This document shows, piece after piece, positions 34,274 through 44,032 of a DNA stretch of 64,000 bases. The position numbers and the translations under genes were made by a program. The notes below the pieces were generated by a model, which searched no databases, had not been told where the DNA came from, and saw only the letters and a list, made by a program, of their open reading frames with translations. Source of the stretch: Leifsonia sp040686855 (GTDB lineage: Bacteria > Actinomycetota > Actinomycetes > Actinomycetales > Microbacteriaceae); contig NZ_JBFBOG010000003.1 of the NCBI RefSeq assembly GCF_040686855.1, positions 310,001 through 374,000 of the forward strand, written 5' to 3'. Positions within the stretch are counted from its first letter, which is position 1; every line of letters starts with the position of its first letter.

Positions 34274-35065
34274 GTGGAGATGGAGGAACGCCTGGAGCAG
34301 GCAGAGCTCGACGCCCTGTGGCTCCCCGGTGACCCGATCGCCTCCGCCGAACGGCTGGCCGCCGCCGCCGCCGAACCGGCACGATCGGAGGTCGTCCGGG
34401 CCGAGCTGCAGACGCAGCGCGCCCGCGCGCTCGGCCTCCAGGGGCGCATCGAAGAGGCCGAGGCCCTGCTCGACTCCTTGGAGCCCGCGTACGGCGTGCT
34501 GGAGGTGCGGGTGCTGCTCGAACGGGGTCGCGTCCGGCTCGCGGCCGATCGGCCCGACGAGGCCGTCCCGCTGCTGGAGGCGGCGCTCCGGGCTGCGCGG
34601 CGGGATGCGGACATCGCCCTCGCGGTCGAGACCGCGCTCGCGCTGGCCGAGGCCGACCGGCCGCACACGGAGCAGTGGATCGAGGAGGGCCTTGCCGACC
34701 TGGCCGCCACCGGCGACCCGCGCGTCCTGCGTTGGGGGGTCGTGCTCCACGACCTGCGCGGCTGGGCCCGCCTCGACGACGGCGACGCCGAGGCCGCTCT
34801 GGTGTCGTTCGAGGATGCGGCGGACTACGCCGACCGTTTCGGCACAGTCGACCAGCGGTTCGCCGCGCAGTGGGCGACCGGCCGGGCCCTGCGTGAGCTC
34901 GGCCGCGTCGACGAGGCCCTGGCGCTGCAGCGGCGGCTGCAGGACGAGCGCCCGGGGGAGAAGGCGGTCGAGGACGAGCTGGCCGTCCTGGGCGCGGCCG
35001 TCGAACGACGGGACGCCGAGCGTGCGGGCGAGACGTCGGACGAGGCGCATACGATCGAGTCATGA
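34274..35065 (+). CDS. TPR-like helical-repeat protein
   Basis: 263 residues, no enzyme motif. Repeated helix pairs with Ala/Leu/Glu-rich TPR-like spacing (RALGLQGRIEEAEALLDSLEP; DEAVPLLEAALRAARRDADIALAVETALALAEA; DGDAEAALVSFEDAADYADRFG; GRVDEALALQRRLQDERPG) suggest four or five repeats and a protein-binding scaffold. Start is GTG 34274 or ATG 34280. Its stop overlaps the recG start (ATGA), but recG also has its own leaderless -10 inside this gene. Partner unknown. Confidence 0.75.
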   Translation: MEMEERLEQAELDALWLPGDPIASAERLAAAAAEPARSEVVRAELQTQRARALGLQGRIEEAEALLDSLEPAYGVLEVRVLLERGRVRLAADRPDEAVPLLEAALRAARRDADIALAVETALALAEADRPHTEQWIEEGLADLAATGDPRVLRWGVVLHDLRGWARLDDGDAEAALVSFEDAADYADRFGTVDQRFAAQWATGRALRELGRVDEALALQRRLQDERPGEKAVEDELAVLGAAVERRDAERAGETSDEAHTIES

Positions 35066-37293
35066 CCTCCGCTTCCGCCCCGGCCGGCCCCGGGTCCGCC
35101 GACGCGGGCGCGGTCGGCCTCGATACCCGGCTGACCGGAGTGCTCGGCGGACGCACGGCGTCGGCTTTCGAGAAGGCGTTCGGGATGCGCACCGTCGCCG
35201 ATCTGCTCAGCCACTATCCGCGCCGCTACGCGAAGCGCGGGGAGCTGACGGCTCTCGCCAACCTCCCGCTGGACGAGAACGTGACGATCATCGCCGAGGT
35301 GCTGCGCGTGCAGGAACGTCCGATGCGGGCGCGCCGCGGCAGCATCCTCGAGGTGAAGATCTCGGACGGCGAGGGCATCCTCACGCTGACGTTCTTCAAC
35401 CAGGCGTGGCGCTCACGCGAGCTCGTTCCGGGGGTGCGCGGCATCTTCGCGGGCAAGGTCTCCGCCTACCGCGGCGCGCTGCAGCTGGCGCATCCCGACT
35501 ACGAGCTGTTCGAGCCGGACGCCGAGAACGCGGTGAGCCCCGGCAGCGCCGCAGCGAAGGACTGGGCGATGACGCCCATCCCGATCTACCCGGCGACGGG
35601 GACGGTCGCGAGCTGGCAGGTGCAGAAGGCGGTCGGCCTGGCCCTCGACGCGCTCGGGTCCGTGCCCGATCCCGTCCCCGACGCCGTGGTCGTCGAGCGC
35701 GGGCTGGTGCCGTTCCGGGATGCGCTGGAGGGCATCCACCGCCCGCAGAAGGACTCCGAGTGGCAGCGGGCGCGCGATTCGCTGCGGTTCCAAGAGGCGT
35801 TCGTGCTGCAGGCGGCCCTGCTGCAGCAGCGGGCGGCGACGCGGGAGGCCGCGGCCACACCGCGCGTCGCGGTACCGGGCGGCCTGCTGGAGCGGTTTGA
35901 CGCCGCGCTGCCGTTCTCGCTGACCGGGGACCAGGATGTGGTCGGCGGCGAGATCGAACGCGACCTCGCCGGCACCGCGGCCATGCACCGGCTGGTGCAG
36001 GGCGAAGTCGGCTCGGGCAAGACGCTCGTGGCTCTGCGGGCGATGCTCGCCGTCGCCGACTCCGGCGGCCAGTCCGCGCTGCTCGCCCCCACCGAGGTGC
36101 TTGCGGCGCAGCACCTGCGTTCGATCGCCGCGATGCTCGGCCCCGACCTGTCAGCGCAACTGATGCCGACCCTTCTCACGGGTCAGCTCTCCGCCGCCGA
36201 GCGCAAGCGCGCCCTGCTCCGGACGGTCTCGGGGCAGGCGCGCATCGTCGTCGGCACGCACGCCCTGCTGGGCGAGGCGGTCACGTTCTTCGACCTCGGG
36301 CTCGTCGTCGTGGACGAGCAGCACCGCTTCGGTGTCGAGCAGCGGGAGGCGCTGCGGGCGAAGGGCGGGACGCCGCCGCACGTTCTGGTGCTGACCGCCA
36401 CGCCCATCCCGCGGACGGTCGCGATGACGGTGTTCGGCGACCTCGACGTGTCGACCATCGCGCAGCTGCCGGCCGGCCGGCAGGGGATCGAGAGCTTCGT
36501 GGTGCCGCTCGCCGACCGCCCTGGGTGGGAGCGGCGCATCTGGGAGCGTGCGTCGGAGGAGATCGCGAAGGGCCGCCAGGTCTTCGTCGTGTGCCCGGCC
36601 ATCTCGGGCAGGGACGCCGAGGACGACGGCGAAGACCCGGAACCGCCCGAGGAGACGGCCGACGGCGCCCCGCCCCGTCCGATCGCGAACGTCGAGTCCG
36701 TCGCCGCGCAGGTGCGGGCCGACCCGCTGTTCCGCGACGCCCGCATCGGCGTCCTCCACGGGCGCCTGCCGTCCGAGGAGAAGGACGAGGTGATGCGGTC
36801 GTTCGCCGCGGGGAGCATCGACCTGCTCATCGCGACGACCGTCATCGAGGTGGGCGTCAATGTCCCGAACGCGTCGGCGATGGTGGTGCTGGATGCGGAC
36901 CGCTTCGGCGTCTCGCAGCTCCACCAGCTGCGCGGCCGGGTCGGCCGGGGCGACATCCCGGGCCTGTGCCTGCTCGTCACGGCCGCCGAGCAGGGCAGCC
37001 TGGCCCGCGAACGCGTGGATGCGGTGGCCGCGACCCTGGACGGCTTCGAGCTCGCGAACGTCGACCTCGATCTGCGGCGCGAGGGCGACGTGCTCGGCAG
37101 TCGCCAGTCGGGCGGCCGGTCGTCGCTGCGGCTGCTGCGGGTGGTCTCCGACGGCGAGCTCATCGCCGAGGCCCGGGTCGCGGCGGAGGAGACGCTGGAG
37201 GGCGACCCGGCGCTCGCGCAGCATCCCGCCCTCGCCGCCGCGCTCGCCCGCCGGCTGGACGAGAGCGAGAGGGCGTTCCTGGGCAAGTCCTAG
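35062..37293 (+). CDS. recG: ATP-dependent DNA helicase RecG
   Basis: Remodels stalled replication forks and Holliday junctions. 743 residues: N-terminal wedge/OB domain (RGSILEVKISDGEGILTLTFFNQ), then superfamily-2 motifs: Walker A GEVGSGKT, APTEVLAAQH, DEQHRFG, TATPIPRT, and the RecG C-terminal QLHQLRGRVGRG. An acidic insert (DAEDDGEDPEPPEETADG) lies in the second helicase lobe. TACGAT ends six nt before ATG 35062, so it may also be transcribed leaderlessly. Confidence 0.96.
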   Translation: MTSASAPAGPGSADAGAVGLDTRLTGVLGGRTASAFEKAFGMRTVADLLSHYPRRYAKRGELTALANLPLDENVTIIAEVLRVQERPMRARRGSILEVKISDGEGILTLTFFNQAWRSRELVPGVRGIFAGKVSAYRGALQLAHPDYELFEPDAENAVSPGSAAAKDWAMTPIPIYPATGTVASWQVQKAVGLALDALGSVPDPVPDAVVVERGLVPFRDALEGIHRPQKDSEWQRARDSLRFQEAFVLQAALLQQRAATREAAATPRVAVPGGLLERFDAALPFSLTGDQDVVGGEIERDLAGTAAMHRLVQGEVGSGKTLVALRAMLAVADSGGQSALLAPTEVLAAQHLRSIAAMLGPDLSAQLMPTLLTGQLSAAERKRALLRTVSGQARIVVGTHALLGEAVTFFDLGLVVVDEQHRFGVEQREALRAKGGTPPHVLVLTATPIPRTVAMTVFGDLDVSTIAQLPAGRQGIESFVVPLADRPGWERRIWERASEEIAKGRQVFVVCPAISGRDAEDDGEDPEPPEETADGAPPRPIANVESVAAQVRADPLFRDARIGVLHGRLPSEEKDEVMRSFAAGSIDLLIATTVIEVGVNVPNASAMVVLDADRFGVSQLHQLRGRVGRGDIPGLCLLVTAAEQGSLARERVDAVAATLDGFELANVDLDLRREGDVLGSRQSGGRSSLRLLRVVSDGELIAEARVAAEETLEGDPALAQHPALAAALARRLDESERAFLGKS

Positions 37294-37378
37294 CGCCGCC
37301 GGACCGCCATCCGGGCGAAACCCGTTGGTAACGGATTCACAACGAAATGCCGGTTTCCGCGGGATAGTCTGAAGGTCT

Positions 37379-37861
37379 ATGAACAGGATCGCCGTTGTCC
37401 CTGGATCGTTCGACCCGGTCACCCTCGGGCACCTCGACGTGATCGAGCGTGCCGCCCGGATCTGGGACGAAGTCCACGTCGTGGTGGTCCACAACCCCGA
37501 CAAGACGGCTCTGCTGCCCATCGCGCAGCGGGTCGCCCTCATCGAGAAGTCGATCGAGGACGCGGGGATCGTCGGCAACATCGTCATCGCGTCCTGGTCC
37601 GTCGGGCTGCTCGTCGACTACTGCACCGACGTCGGCGCCCACGTGCTGGTGAAGGGCATCCGCTCGCAGGTGGATGTGACCTACGAGACGCCGATGGCGA
37701 TCGTCAACCGCCACCTGGCCGATGTGGAGACCGTGTTCCTGCTGCCCAATCCGGCGAACGCGCACGTGTCGAGCTCGCTGGTGCGCCAGGTGTCCGCCCT
37801 CGGCGGCGACGTCAGCCCGTACGTGCCGCCGGCCGTGCACGAGTACCTCCAGGAGACGTGA
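37379..37861 (+). CDS. coaD: Phosphopantetheine adenylyltransferase
   Basis: Penultimate step of coenzyme A synthesis. 160 residues with the nucleotidyltransferase signature GSFDPVTLGHLDVIERAA (GxFDPxTxGH), VKGIRSQVDVTYE and the C-terminal SSSLVRQVSALGGDVS. TAGTCT (37365-37370) ends eight nt before the ATG, close to leaderless. The stop overlaps an in-frame GTG of the next gene, but the better start for that gene is ATG 37870. Confidence 0.97.
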   Translation: MNRIAVVPGSFDPVTLGHLDVIERAARIWDEVHVVVVHNPDKTALLPIAQRVALIEKSIEDAGIVGNIVIASWSVGLLVDYCTDVGAHVLVKGIRSQVDVTYETPMAIVNRHLADVETVFLLPNPANAHVSSSLVRQVSALGGDVSPYVPPAVHEYLQET

Positions 37862-37869
37862 GGCCAGTC

Positions 37870-38937
37870 ATGAACAGCTACGCGACGCGCCAGCCCACCG
37901 AGTCCTCCGTCGCGCCCGAGGAGGAGACGGGCGCCGCCCCCGGCATGGGCCTGGACGAGCTGCGCCGCGCTGCCGAGCAGATCACCGCCAACGTGGAGTC
38001 GGTCATCGACGGCAAGCACGAGGCGGTGCAGACGGCGCTGGTCGTGCTGCTGGCCGAGGGGCACCTGCTGATCGAGGACGTGCCCGGTGTCGGCAAGACC
38101 ATGCTCGCGAAGTCGCTGGCGAAGTCGGTGGACTGCAGCGTCAGCCGCATCCAGTTCACGCCCGATCTGCTGCCCAGCGACGTGACCGGCGTGTCGGTCT
38201 ACAACCAGGCGGAGCGGCGGTTCGAGTTCAAGCCGGGCGCCATCTTCGCGAACATCGTCATCGGCGACGAGATCAACCGCGCCAGCCCCAAGACGCAGTC
38301 GGCGCTCCTGGAGTGCATGGAGGAGCGCCAGGTGACGGTCGACGGGTCGACCTATCCGCTCGCCGCGCCGTTCATCGTCGTCGCGACGCAGAACCCGGTC
38401 GAGATGGAGGGCACGTACGCCCTGCCCGAGGCCCAGAGGGATCGCTTCATGGCCCGCATCGCGATGGGGTACCCCGACGGGGACTCCGAGCTCGCCATGC
38501 TCACCACCCGCGACACGTCGAGCCCGCTCTCGCGCATCCGTCCCGTCGTGACGTCGGACGAGCTGCGGGCGATGATGGTGACCGCGCGCAGCGTGTTCGC
38601 CTCGACGCCGGTCAAGCAGTATGCGGTGGATCTCGTGCGCGCGACCCGCGAGGATCGCGACCTCCGCCTCGGCGCAAGCCCGCGGGCCACGCTGCAGCTC
38701 ATCCGCGCCGCCAAGGCGATGGCCGCACTGGCGGGCCGCGACTTCGTGCTCCCGGACGACGTGGACGCGCTGGCCGTGCCGGTGCTCGGTCACCGCCTCC
38801 TGCCCACCAGCCGTGCGCTCGGTCACCACCACGAGAGCGCGCCCGTGATCGCGGACATCGTGCGCCGGATCGTCTCGTCGACGCCCGTCCCGGTCGGTTC
38901 CGGCTCGTCTGCGCCGGTGCGGGGAACCGGGCGCTAG
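37870..38937 (+). CDS. MoxR-family AAA+ ATPase (second copy)
   Basis: 355 residues, cytosolic. Walker A EDVPGVGKT, Walker B IGDEIN, sensor TQNP and EAQRDRF; an N-terminal extension of ~35 residues is poor in structure. GAGG precedes ATG 37870 by seven nt. DNA around the Walker B region (GACGAGATCAACCGCGCCAG) is identical to the copy at 19244, indicating close paralogy. It is followed directly by DUF58 and transglutaminase genes, the same triad as the first locus. Confidence 0.93.
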   Translation: MNSYATRQPTESSVAPEEETGAAPGMGLDELRRAAEQITANVESVIDGKHEAVQTALVVLLAEGHLLIEDVPGVGKTMLAKSLAKSVDCSVSRIQFTPDLLPSDVTGVSVYNQAERRFEFKPGAIFANIVIGDEINRASPKTQSALLECMEERQVTVDGSTYPLAAPFIVVATQNPVEMEGTYALPEAQRDRFMARIAMGYPDGDSELAMLTTRDTSSPLSRIRPVVTSDELRAMMVTARSVFASTPVKQYAVDLVRATREDRDLRLGASPRATLQLIRAAKAMAALAGRDFVLPDDVDALAVPVLGHRLLPTSRALGHHHESAPVIADIVRRIVSSTPVPVGSGSSAPVRGTGR

Positions 38938-38938
38938 C

Positions 38939-40273
38939 GTGCCGGGCCGTGGTCGCGCCTCGTCGCCGCTGAAGCGGCCGCGCCCGACTGCGCGCGGCTG
39001 GACCCTCGGCGCCGTCGGCGTCCTGGCCCTCATCGCGTCGGCGCTGTTCGGCCGCACCGACGTGCTGTTCGTCGGCGTGTTCCTCACCGTGCTGCCGCTC
39101 GCGGCCATGATCTCGGTGACCGTCGACCGGCCGCGACTGACCGTGACGCGGAGCTTCCATCCCGACGTGGTCGCCGTGGGCGAGCGGACGACCATCGTGA
39201 CCGCCGCGCGCAACCAGTCACCGCGTCCCAGCCCGGCGGCGCGCTGGCGCGAGTCGGCCCCCGCCGTCGTGGGCGTGCAGCCATCGGCGCCGTTCCCGCG
39301 CCTCGGCGCGCACCAGCCCGACGCCGTCCGCGGGCGGGACACGGTCGTGCTGCGGCAGGACGTCGTTCCGGAGCGCCGCGGCGCGCACGCCGTCGGCCCG
39401 CTGATCGTCAGCCGGACCGATCCCTTCGGCGTGGCCTACGCCGAGTACGCGATCGGCCAGCCGCGCCAGCTGCTCGTCACGCCGCGCGTCGTCCCGCTGT
39501 CCCGCGGCGAGCTGGATGTGGCCCACAGCGAAGGCACGGAGCACGAGCTCCTGCGCCACAGCATCCCGAGCGCCGACGAGCTCATCGCACGCGAGTACCG
39601 GCCCGGCGACCCGCTGCGCCGCGTGCACTGGCGCGCGACCGCCCGGCACGACCAGCTGATGGTGCGGCAGGAGGAGCAGCGCAGCAACCCCGAGTCGTGG
39701 CTCTTGATGGACACGCGCGCCGTTCCCGCGGGCCCGGCCGGCACCGCGGAGGCCGCCGAGTTCGAGACGCTGGTCGACCTCGTGGCGTCGATCGGCGTCC
39801 ACCTGCTCGACGAGGGCTTCGTGCTCAGCGTCGTCGAGACGGGTGAGCGACAGCTCTCCGGCCGCAGCGGCGCGGGCCGCACGGGCACGCTCGGGTCGAC
39901 CACCGCCACCTACGACACCGGAAGCGCCGACCGGATGCTGCTCGCCGACCTCGCCGCCGTCGAGGCGACGCCTGTCGAGCGGGACGACGCCGTCTCCGAA
40001 CTCGGTGCGGGGCTGCGCAAGGCGGGCCGTGCCGTCCCGGTCTTCGCCGTCCTCGCCGGCGCGCCGGGGGAGCTGGGCGCACTGGCGTCGCTGCGTTCGA
40101 TGGGCGACCCCGCCGTCGCGTTCGTCGCGGACTCCGTCGCGCCGGACGTGATCGACGTGCTCGGCGACGCCGGGTGGTTGTGCGTGACCTTCCGCGCCGG
40201 GGACGACCCGGCGGAGTGCTGGCTGCGCGCGATGCACCGGCAACGGGCGAGGGTGGTGTCCGGTGGCGACTGA
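38939..40273 (+). CDS. DUF58 membrane protein (second copy)
   Basis: 444 residues; two N-terminal membrane helices (WTLGAVGVLALIASALFG; VLFVGVFLTVLPLAAMISV), then the DUF58 signature REYRPGDPLRRVHWRATARH and a VWA-like C-terminal half (SWLLMDTRA...). GTG 38939 starts one base after the MoxR stop codon; the end overlaps the transglutaminase start by 11 bases. It corresponds to the gene at 20258 but lacks a long basic N-terminus. Confidence 0.88.
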   Translation: MPGRGRASSPLKRPRPTARGWTLGAVGVLALIASALFGRTDVLFVGVFLTVLPLAAMISVTVDRPRLTVTRSFHPDVVAVGERTTIVTAARNQSPRPSPAARWRESAPAVVGVQPSAPFPRLGAHQPDAVRGRDTVVLRQDVVPERRGAHAVGPLIVSRTDPFGVAYAEYAIGQPRQLLVTPRVVPLSRGELDVAHSEGTEHELLRHSIPSADELIAREYRPGDPLRRVHWRATARHDQLMVRQEEQRSNPESWLLMDTRAVPAGPAGTAEAAEFETLVDLVASIGVHLLDEGFVLSVVETGERQLSGRSGAGRTGTLGSTTATYDTGSADRMLLADLAAVEATPVERDDAVSELGAGLRKAGRAVPVFAVLAGAPGELGALASLRSMGDPAVAFVADSVAPDVIDVLGDAGWLCVTFRAGDDPAECWLRAMHRQRARVVSGGD

Positions 40274-42530
40274 ATCGCTCGCGCTCGCGGTCCCCCGGGT
40301 CGCCGCCCGCCGCCGTGTCGGCTATTGGCGCCTCACCGGCGCGATGACCCTCCAGGTGCTGGCGATCAGCTACGCGCTCGTCGGCCTCATCCAGGGCTTC
40401 GGGTGGTGGTTCGCCCTCGTCGGGACCGCCACGCTGGTGCTGGTCACCGGCGCCGGCCTCCGGAGCCTGGGCGTGCCGCGCGGCGTCGTGCCGGTGCTCC
40501 TGCTGGTCGAGTCGGCGGCGATCATGACTGCGGCGTTCGGGCGCGGGACCGGGCTGCTCGGCCTCATCCCGACGCCCGCGACCGTCGCCGGCTGGGGCCA
40601 GTACCTGCAGCAGGCGATGCTCTCCATCTACCAGCAGGGGACTCCGGCGGAAGCCTTGCCCGAGTTCCTGTTCCTGGTCGTCGGCGGCGGCTGCCTCCTC
40701 GCCCTCATGCTCGACACGCTCGCGGTCGCCATCCGGACGCCCGCCTTCACGGCGCTGGCGGTCGCCGCGGTGCTCGTGGTGCCGGGCGCGCTTCTGGGCG
40801 ACGGCCTCGATCCGTTCGCCCTCGCCGCCTCCGCCGCCGCGTACCTGTGGCTGCTGCGCAGCGACGTCCGCACGAGGCGGTCCGCGACGCCGCGTCCGGG
40901 CGCAGCGCTCTCGGTCGGCGCCTCCGCCGTGGCGGTCGCCGTCATCCTCGCGGGCACGGCTCCCGGCTTCGAGCAGGGCGGGGCGACCTCGTTCACCGCC
41001 GGCGGCATCTCCATCGGCGGGACGGTGACACCGCTGGTCGACCTCGGGAAGGACCTGCGGCGCCCGGCCGCCGTGCGGGCGCTGACGTACACGACCAACG
41101 CGGCGAACGGCCAGTACCTCAAGCTCGCCTCCCTGGACCAGTTCACCGGCTCGGTGTGGAAGCACCGCGAGCGCGACACGAACCGGCTCACCGACGGTGC
41201 GACGATCGGGCCGGTCGCCGGGCTCTCGGACGCGGTCAAGACCACGAAGATCAGCACGACCATCGAGATCGATCAGATGACCAGCCGCTGGCTTCCTGCT
41301 CCCGCCCCGGTGCAGTCGGTCAAGGGGCTCAACGGCACCTGGTCGTGGGATCCGGACGACCTCACCATCGGCGGCATCAACTCCACCACGCAGGGCCAGC
41401 GGTACACCGCGACCAGCCTCGTGCTGCAGCCGACGGCCGACCAGCTCAAGGCGGCGGGCGGGATCGTCCCGCAGGACGTGCAGCGCGACCTCTTCCTGCC
41501 CCCGCGCATGCCGCAGATCATCCAGCAGACGGCTCTCGAGGCGACGAAGGACGCCCTCACCGAGTACGACAAGGCCGTCGCCCTGCAGGACTACTTCCGT
41601 GACAACGGCTTCGTGTACTCCACCCAGACCCCGCTGAAGCAGGGTTTCGACGGCGACGGCGCCCGGGTCATCGCCCGCTTCCTCGAGGTGAAGAGCGGAT
41701 ACTGCGTCCATTACGCCTCCGCGATGGCGCTCATGGCGCGCACGCTGGGCATCCCGTCGCGTGTCGCCGAAGGCTACCTGCCGGGCGCCACCAGCGGCGG
41801 CACCGCGTCGAACCCCGGCCAGTACACCGTCACCAGCGACGACCTGCACGCCTGGCCCGAGCTCTACTTCGCCGGCGTCGGCTGGGTGCCGTTCGAGCCC
41901 ACCGTCGGTCGTGGCTCCGTCCCGGACTACACCCGTCCGCAGACGGACGCGGCCGCACCGGCGCCGACCTCGACGTCGACGTCCGGCGCGGCGCCCAAGG
42001 CGCTGGTGCCCACCGATCCGGCGAACCAGACCGGGTCCGCCACCTTCACCGCGCAGTCGACCGCGCAGCCCCTCGCGACCGGGATCGGCGTGAGCCTCCT
42101 CGTCATCGCCGCGCTGCTCGTCCCCGCGGTGTGGCGGCGCCTCCGACGCCGCAGACGCCTCCACGAGCTGAACGACGAGTGGGGCGGCGCCACCCTCGTC
42201 TGGGACGAGCTGCGCGATACCGTCCGCGACCTGGGATGGAGCGCGCCGCCGACCGAGACGCCGCGTGTCTTTGCCGGCCGGATCGCCGTCGCGGTCGCCG
42301 GCACGCCGGGGGAGGATGCCGTGAAACGTCTGCTCGCGGAGCTCGAGCGCGACGCGTACGGACCGCCGACACGCCGGTGGGCGGGAGGTCTCGCGGACGA
42401 TCTCACCGCGGTCGTCGCCGCGCTGGAGGCGCAGGCGGGCGCCGCGCTCCGCATCAAGGCGCTGCTGCTTCCTGTGTCTCTGCTGCCAGCGGGCTGGCCT
42501 TCCGCCGCACGACCCCGGAGCGCCGCGTAA
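40263..42530 (+). CDS. Transglutaminase-like membrane protein with intact catalytic triad
   Basis: 755 residues. Five to six N-terminal membrane helices, an extracellular core, one more helix (~610-630) and a cytosolic tail. The transglutaminase-like core keeps C481 (SGYCVHYASAMALMAR), H529 and E533 (DLHAWPELYF), so it should be catalytically competent toward an unknown extracytoplasmic substrate. The fold matches TgpA-like proteins that pair with DUF58 and MoxR. Start GTG 40263 overlaps the DUF58 gene. Compare the degenerate paralogue at 21571. Confidence 0.9.
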   Translation: MATESLALAVPRVAARRRVGYWRLTGAMTLQVLAISYALVGLIQGFGWWFALVGTATLVLVTGAGLRSLGVPRGVVPVLLLVESAAIMTAAFGRGTGLLGLIPTPATVAGWGQYLQQAMLSIYQQGTPAEALPEFLFLVVGGGCLLALMLDTLAVAIRTPAFTALAVAAVLVVPGALLGDGLDPFALAASAAAYLWLLRSDVRTRRSATPRPGAALSVGASAVAVAVILAGTAPGFEQGGATSFTAGGISIGGTVTPLVDLGKDLRRPAAVRALTYTTNAANGQYLKLASLDQFTGSVWKHRERDTNRLTDGATIGPVAGLSDAVKTTKISTTIEIDQMTSRWLPAPAPVQSVKGLNGTWSWDPDDLTIGGINSTTQGQRYTATSLVLQPTADQLKAAGGIVPQDVQRDLFLPPRMPQIIQQTALEATKDALTEYDKAVALQDYFRDNGFVYSTQTPLKQGFDGDGARVIARFLEVKSGYCVHYASAMALMARTLGIPSRVAEGYLPGATSGGTASNPGQYTVTSDDLHAWPELYFAGVGWVPFEPTVGRGSVPDYTRPQTDAAAPAPTSTSTSGAAPKALVPTDPANQTGSATFTAQSTAQPLATGIGVSLLVIAALLVPAVWRRLRRRRRLHELNDEWGGATLVWDELRDTVRDLGWSAPPTETPRVFAGRIAVAVAGTPGEDAVKRLLAELERDAYGPPTRRWAGGLADDLTAVVAALEAQAGAALRIKALLLPVSLLPAGWPSAARPRSAA

Positions 42531-42533
42531 AAT
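42528..42533 (+). promoter_or_regulatory. -10 box of the DUF177-rpmF-rnc-mutM operon
   Basis: TAAAAT lies eight nt before GTG 42542, inside the last codons of the transglutaminase gene (stop TAA 42528-42530). It implies a leaderless mRNA for DUF177. Confidence 0.55.
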
Positions 42534-42541
42534 AGTTCCTC

Positions 42542-43105
42542 GTGACTACGAAGAACTCCCCGTACACCGTCAATGTGTACGACCTCATGCGCCATCCCGG
42601 CGCCATGCGCGAGCAGCGCATCAGCATCCCGGTCACGGAGAAGCTCGGCGAGGGCCTGATCAGCGTTCCCGAGGGCGAGACCATCGATCTCGACCTCCGG
42701 CTCGAGTCGATGCACGAGGGCATCCTCGTCACCGCGGACGCCCAGAGCACCGCCGTCGGCGTCTGCGGACGCTGCCTGATCGACATCGAGCAGCCCGTCC
42801 AAGTCGATTTCCAGGAACTTTTCGCGTATCCTTCTGACGAAGCTTTCGATTGTGAGGTTCACGACGACCACGTGGATCTTGAACCTCTGATCAGGGATGC
42901 GGTGGTGCTGTCACTGCCGTTCCAGCCGGTGTGCCGGCCGGACTGCCCGGGTCTCGACCCCGAGACCGGGGAGAGGCTGGCGGATGTACCGGACCGCGAG
43001 CCCACCCAGAACATCGATCCTCGATGGTCTGCGCTCGCAGGTTTCCAGGCTTCCGACACCGATGACCACCCGGATGTTTCCGGAACGAACACAGAGAAGA
43101 GATAG
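42542..43105 (+). CDS. DUF177/YceD family protein
   Basis: 187 residues of the YceD family, almost always next to rpmF and thought to affect rRNA precursor handling. Two Cys pairs, CGRC near residue 78 and CRPDC near 125, may bind zinc. N-terminal VNVYDLMRHPGAMREQ is typical of actinobacterial members. Leaderless GTG; the next gene rpmF follows two bases after the stop with AGAGATAGCC between start and upstream purines. Confidence 0.87.
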   Translation: MTTKNSPYTVNVYDLMRHPGAMREQRISIPVTEKLGEGLISVPEGETIDLDLRLESMHEGILVTADAQSTAVGVCGRCLIDIEQPVQVDFQELFAYPSDEAFDCEVHDDHVDLEPLIRDAVVLSLPFQPVCRPDCPGLDPETGERLADVPDREPTQNIDPRWSALAGFQASDTDDHPDVSGTNTEKR

Positions 43106-43107
43106 CC

Positions 43108-43311
43108 ATGGCCGTCCCCAAGCGGAAGCAGTCGCGCGCCAACACCCACGCCCGCCGTTCGCAGTGGAAGGCCTCGGCCCCCACGCTGGTCAAGACCATC
43201 GAGAACGGCAAGGTCACCTACAGCCTCCCGCACCGCGCCAAGGTGGTCGAGGACTCGGCGGGCACCGCCCTCTTCCTCGAGTACAAGGGCCGCAAGGTCG
43301 CCGACGTCTGA
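43108..43311 (+). CDS. rpmF: 50S ribosomal protein L32
   Basis: 67 residues, beginning AVPKRKQSRANTHARRSQWK, the conserved L32 N-terminus. The zinc-binding cysteines of some L32 proteins are absent, so this is a C-minus form. ATG 43108 follows AGAAGAGATAGCC closely. Part of the DUF177-rpmF-rnc-mutM string. Confidence 0.97.
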   Translation: MAVPKRKQSRANTHARRSQWKASAPTLVKTIENGKVTYSLPHRAKVVEDSAGTALFLEYKGRKVADV

Positions 43312-43318
43312 TCGTCGC

Positions 43319-44032
43319 GTGGTCTCTGAGAACACAGACCGCACTGCACTCCTCCAGAAGCTCGGGGTCGATATCGACCCCGAGCTTCTCGAGCTTGCGC
43401 TGACCCACCGCTCGTACGCCTACGAGCACGGCGGCATCCCCAACAACGAGCGCCTCGAATTCCTCGGCGACTCGATCCTGGGGCAGGCGGTCACGGTGAA
43501 GCTGTTCCGCGAGAACCCGCACCTCGACGAGGGCGAGCTCGCCAAACGGCGCGCCAGCCTCGTCAGCTCCGTCGCGCTGGCCGAGGTCGCGCGCGGCATC
43601 GGCCTGGGGGAGTACCTGAAGCTCGGCCGCGGCGAGAACCAGAGCGGCGGACGCGAGAAGGCGTCCATCCTCGCCGACACCGTGGAAGCGCTCATCGGCG
43701 CCACCTACCTGGACGCCGGCGGCGACGCCGCGACCGCGCTGGTCCTGCGTCTGATCGAGCCTCTGCTCGACGACCCGGACCGCTTCGGCGCCGCCATGGA
43801 CCCCAAGACGAGCCTGCAGGAGGCGGCCGCCCACCGCGGCGCCGGTCTGCCCGTCTACACGGTCACGAACACCGGGCCGGACCACTCCAAGACCTTCCAC
43901 GCCACCGTCGAGGTCGGCGAACTGGTCACGGCGACCGGCGAAGGCACCAGCAAGAAACAGGCCGAGATGGCCGCGGCGCTCAGCGCCTGGACGGAACTGA
44001 CGAGACGACGTGCCAGAGCTTCCCGAGGTTGA
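43319..44032 (+). CDS. rnc: Ribonuclease III
   Basis: Cuts double-stranded RNA, including rRNA precursors. 237 residues: catalytic motif NERLEFLGDSILG, the second acidic cluster ADTVEALIGATYLDAG, and a C-terminal double-stranded-RNA-binding domain (DPKTSLQEAAAHRG... GTSKKQAEMAAALSAW). GTG 43319 is seven nt after rpmF. It overlaps mutM by 23 bases. Confidence 0.97.
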   Translation: MVSENTDRTALLQKLGVDIDPELLELALTHRSYAYEHGGIPNNERLEFLGDSILGQAVTVKLFRENPHLDEGELAKRRASLVSSVALAEVARGIGLGEYLKLGRGENQSGGREKASILADTVEALIGATYLDAGGDAATALVLRLIEPLLDDPDRFGAAMDPKTSLQEAAAHRGAGLPVYTVTNTGPDHSKTFHATVEVGELVTATGEGTSKKQAEMAAALSAWTELTRRRARASRG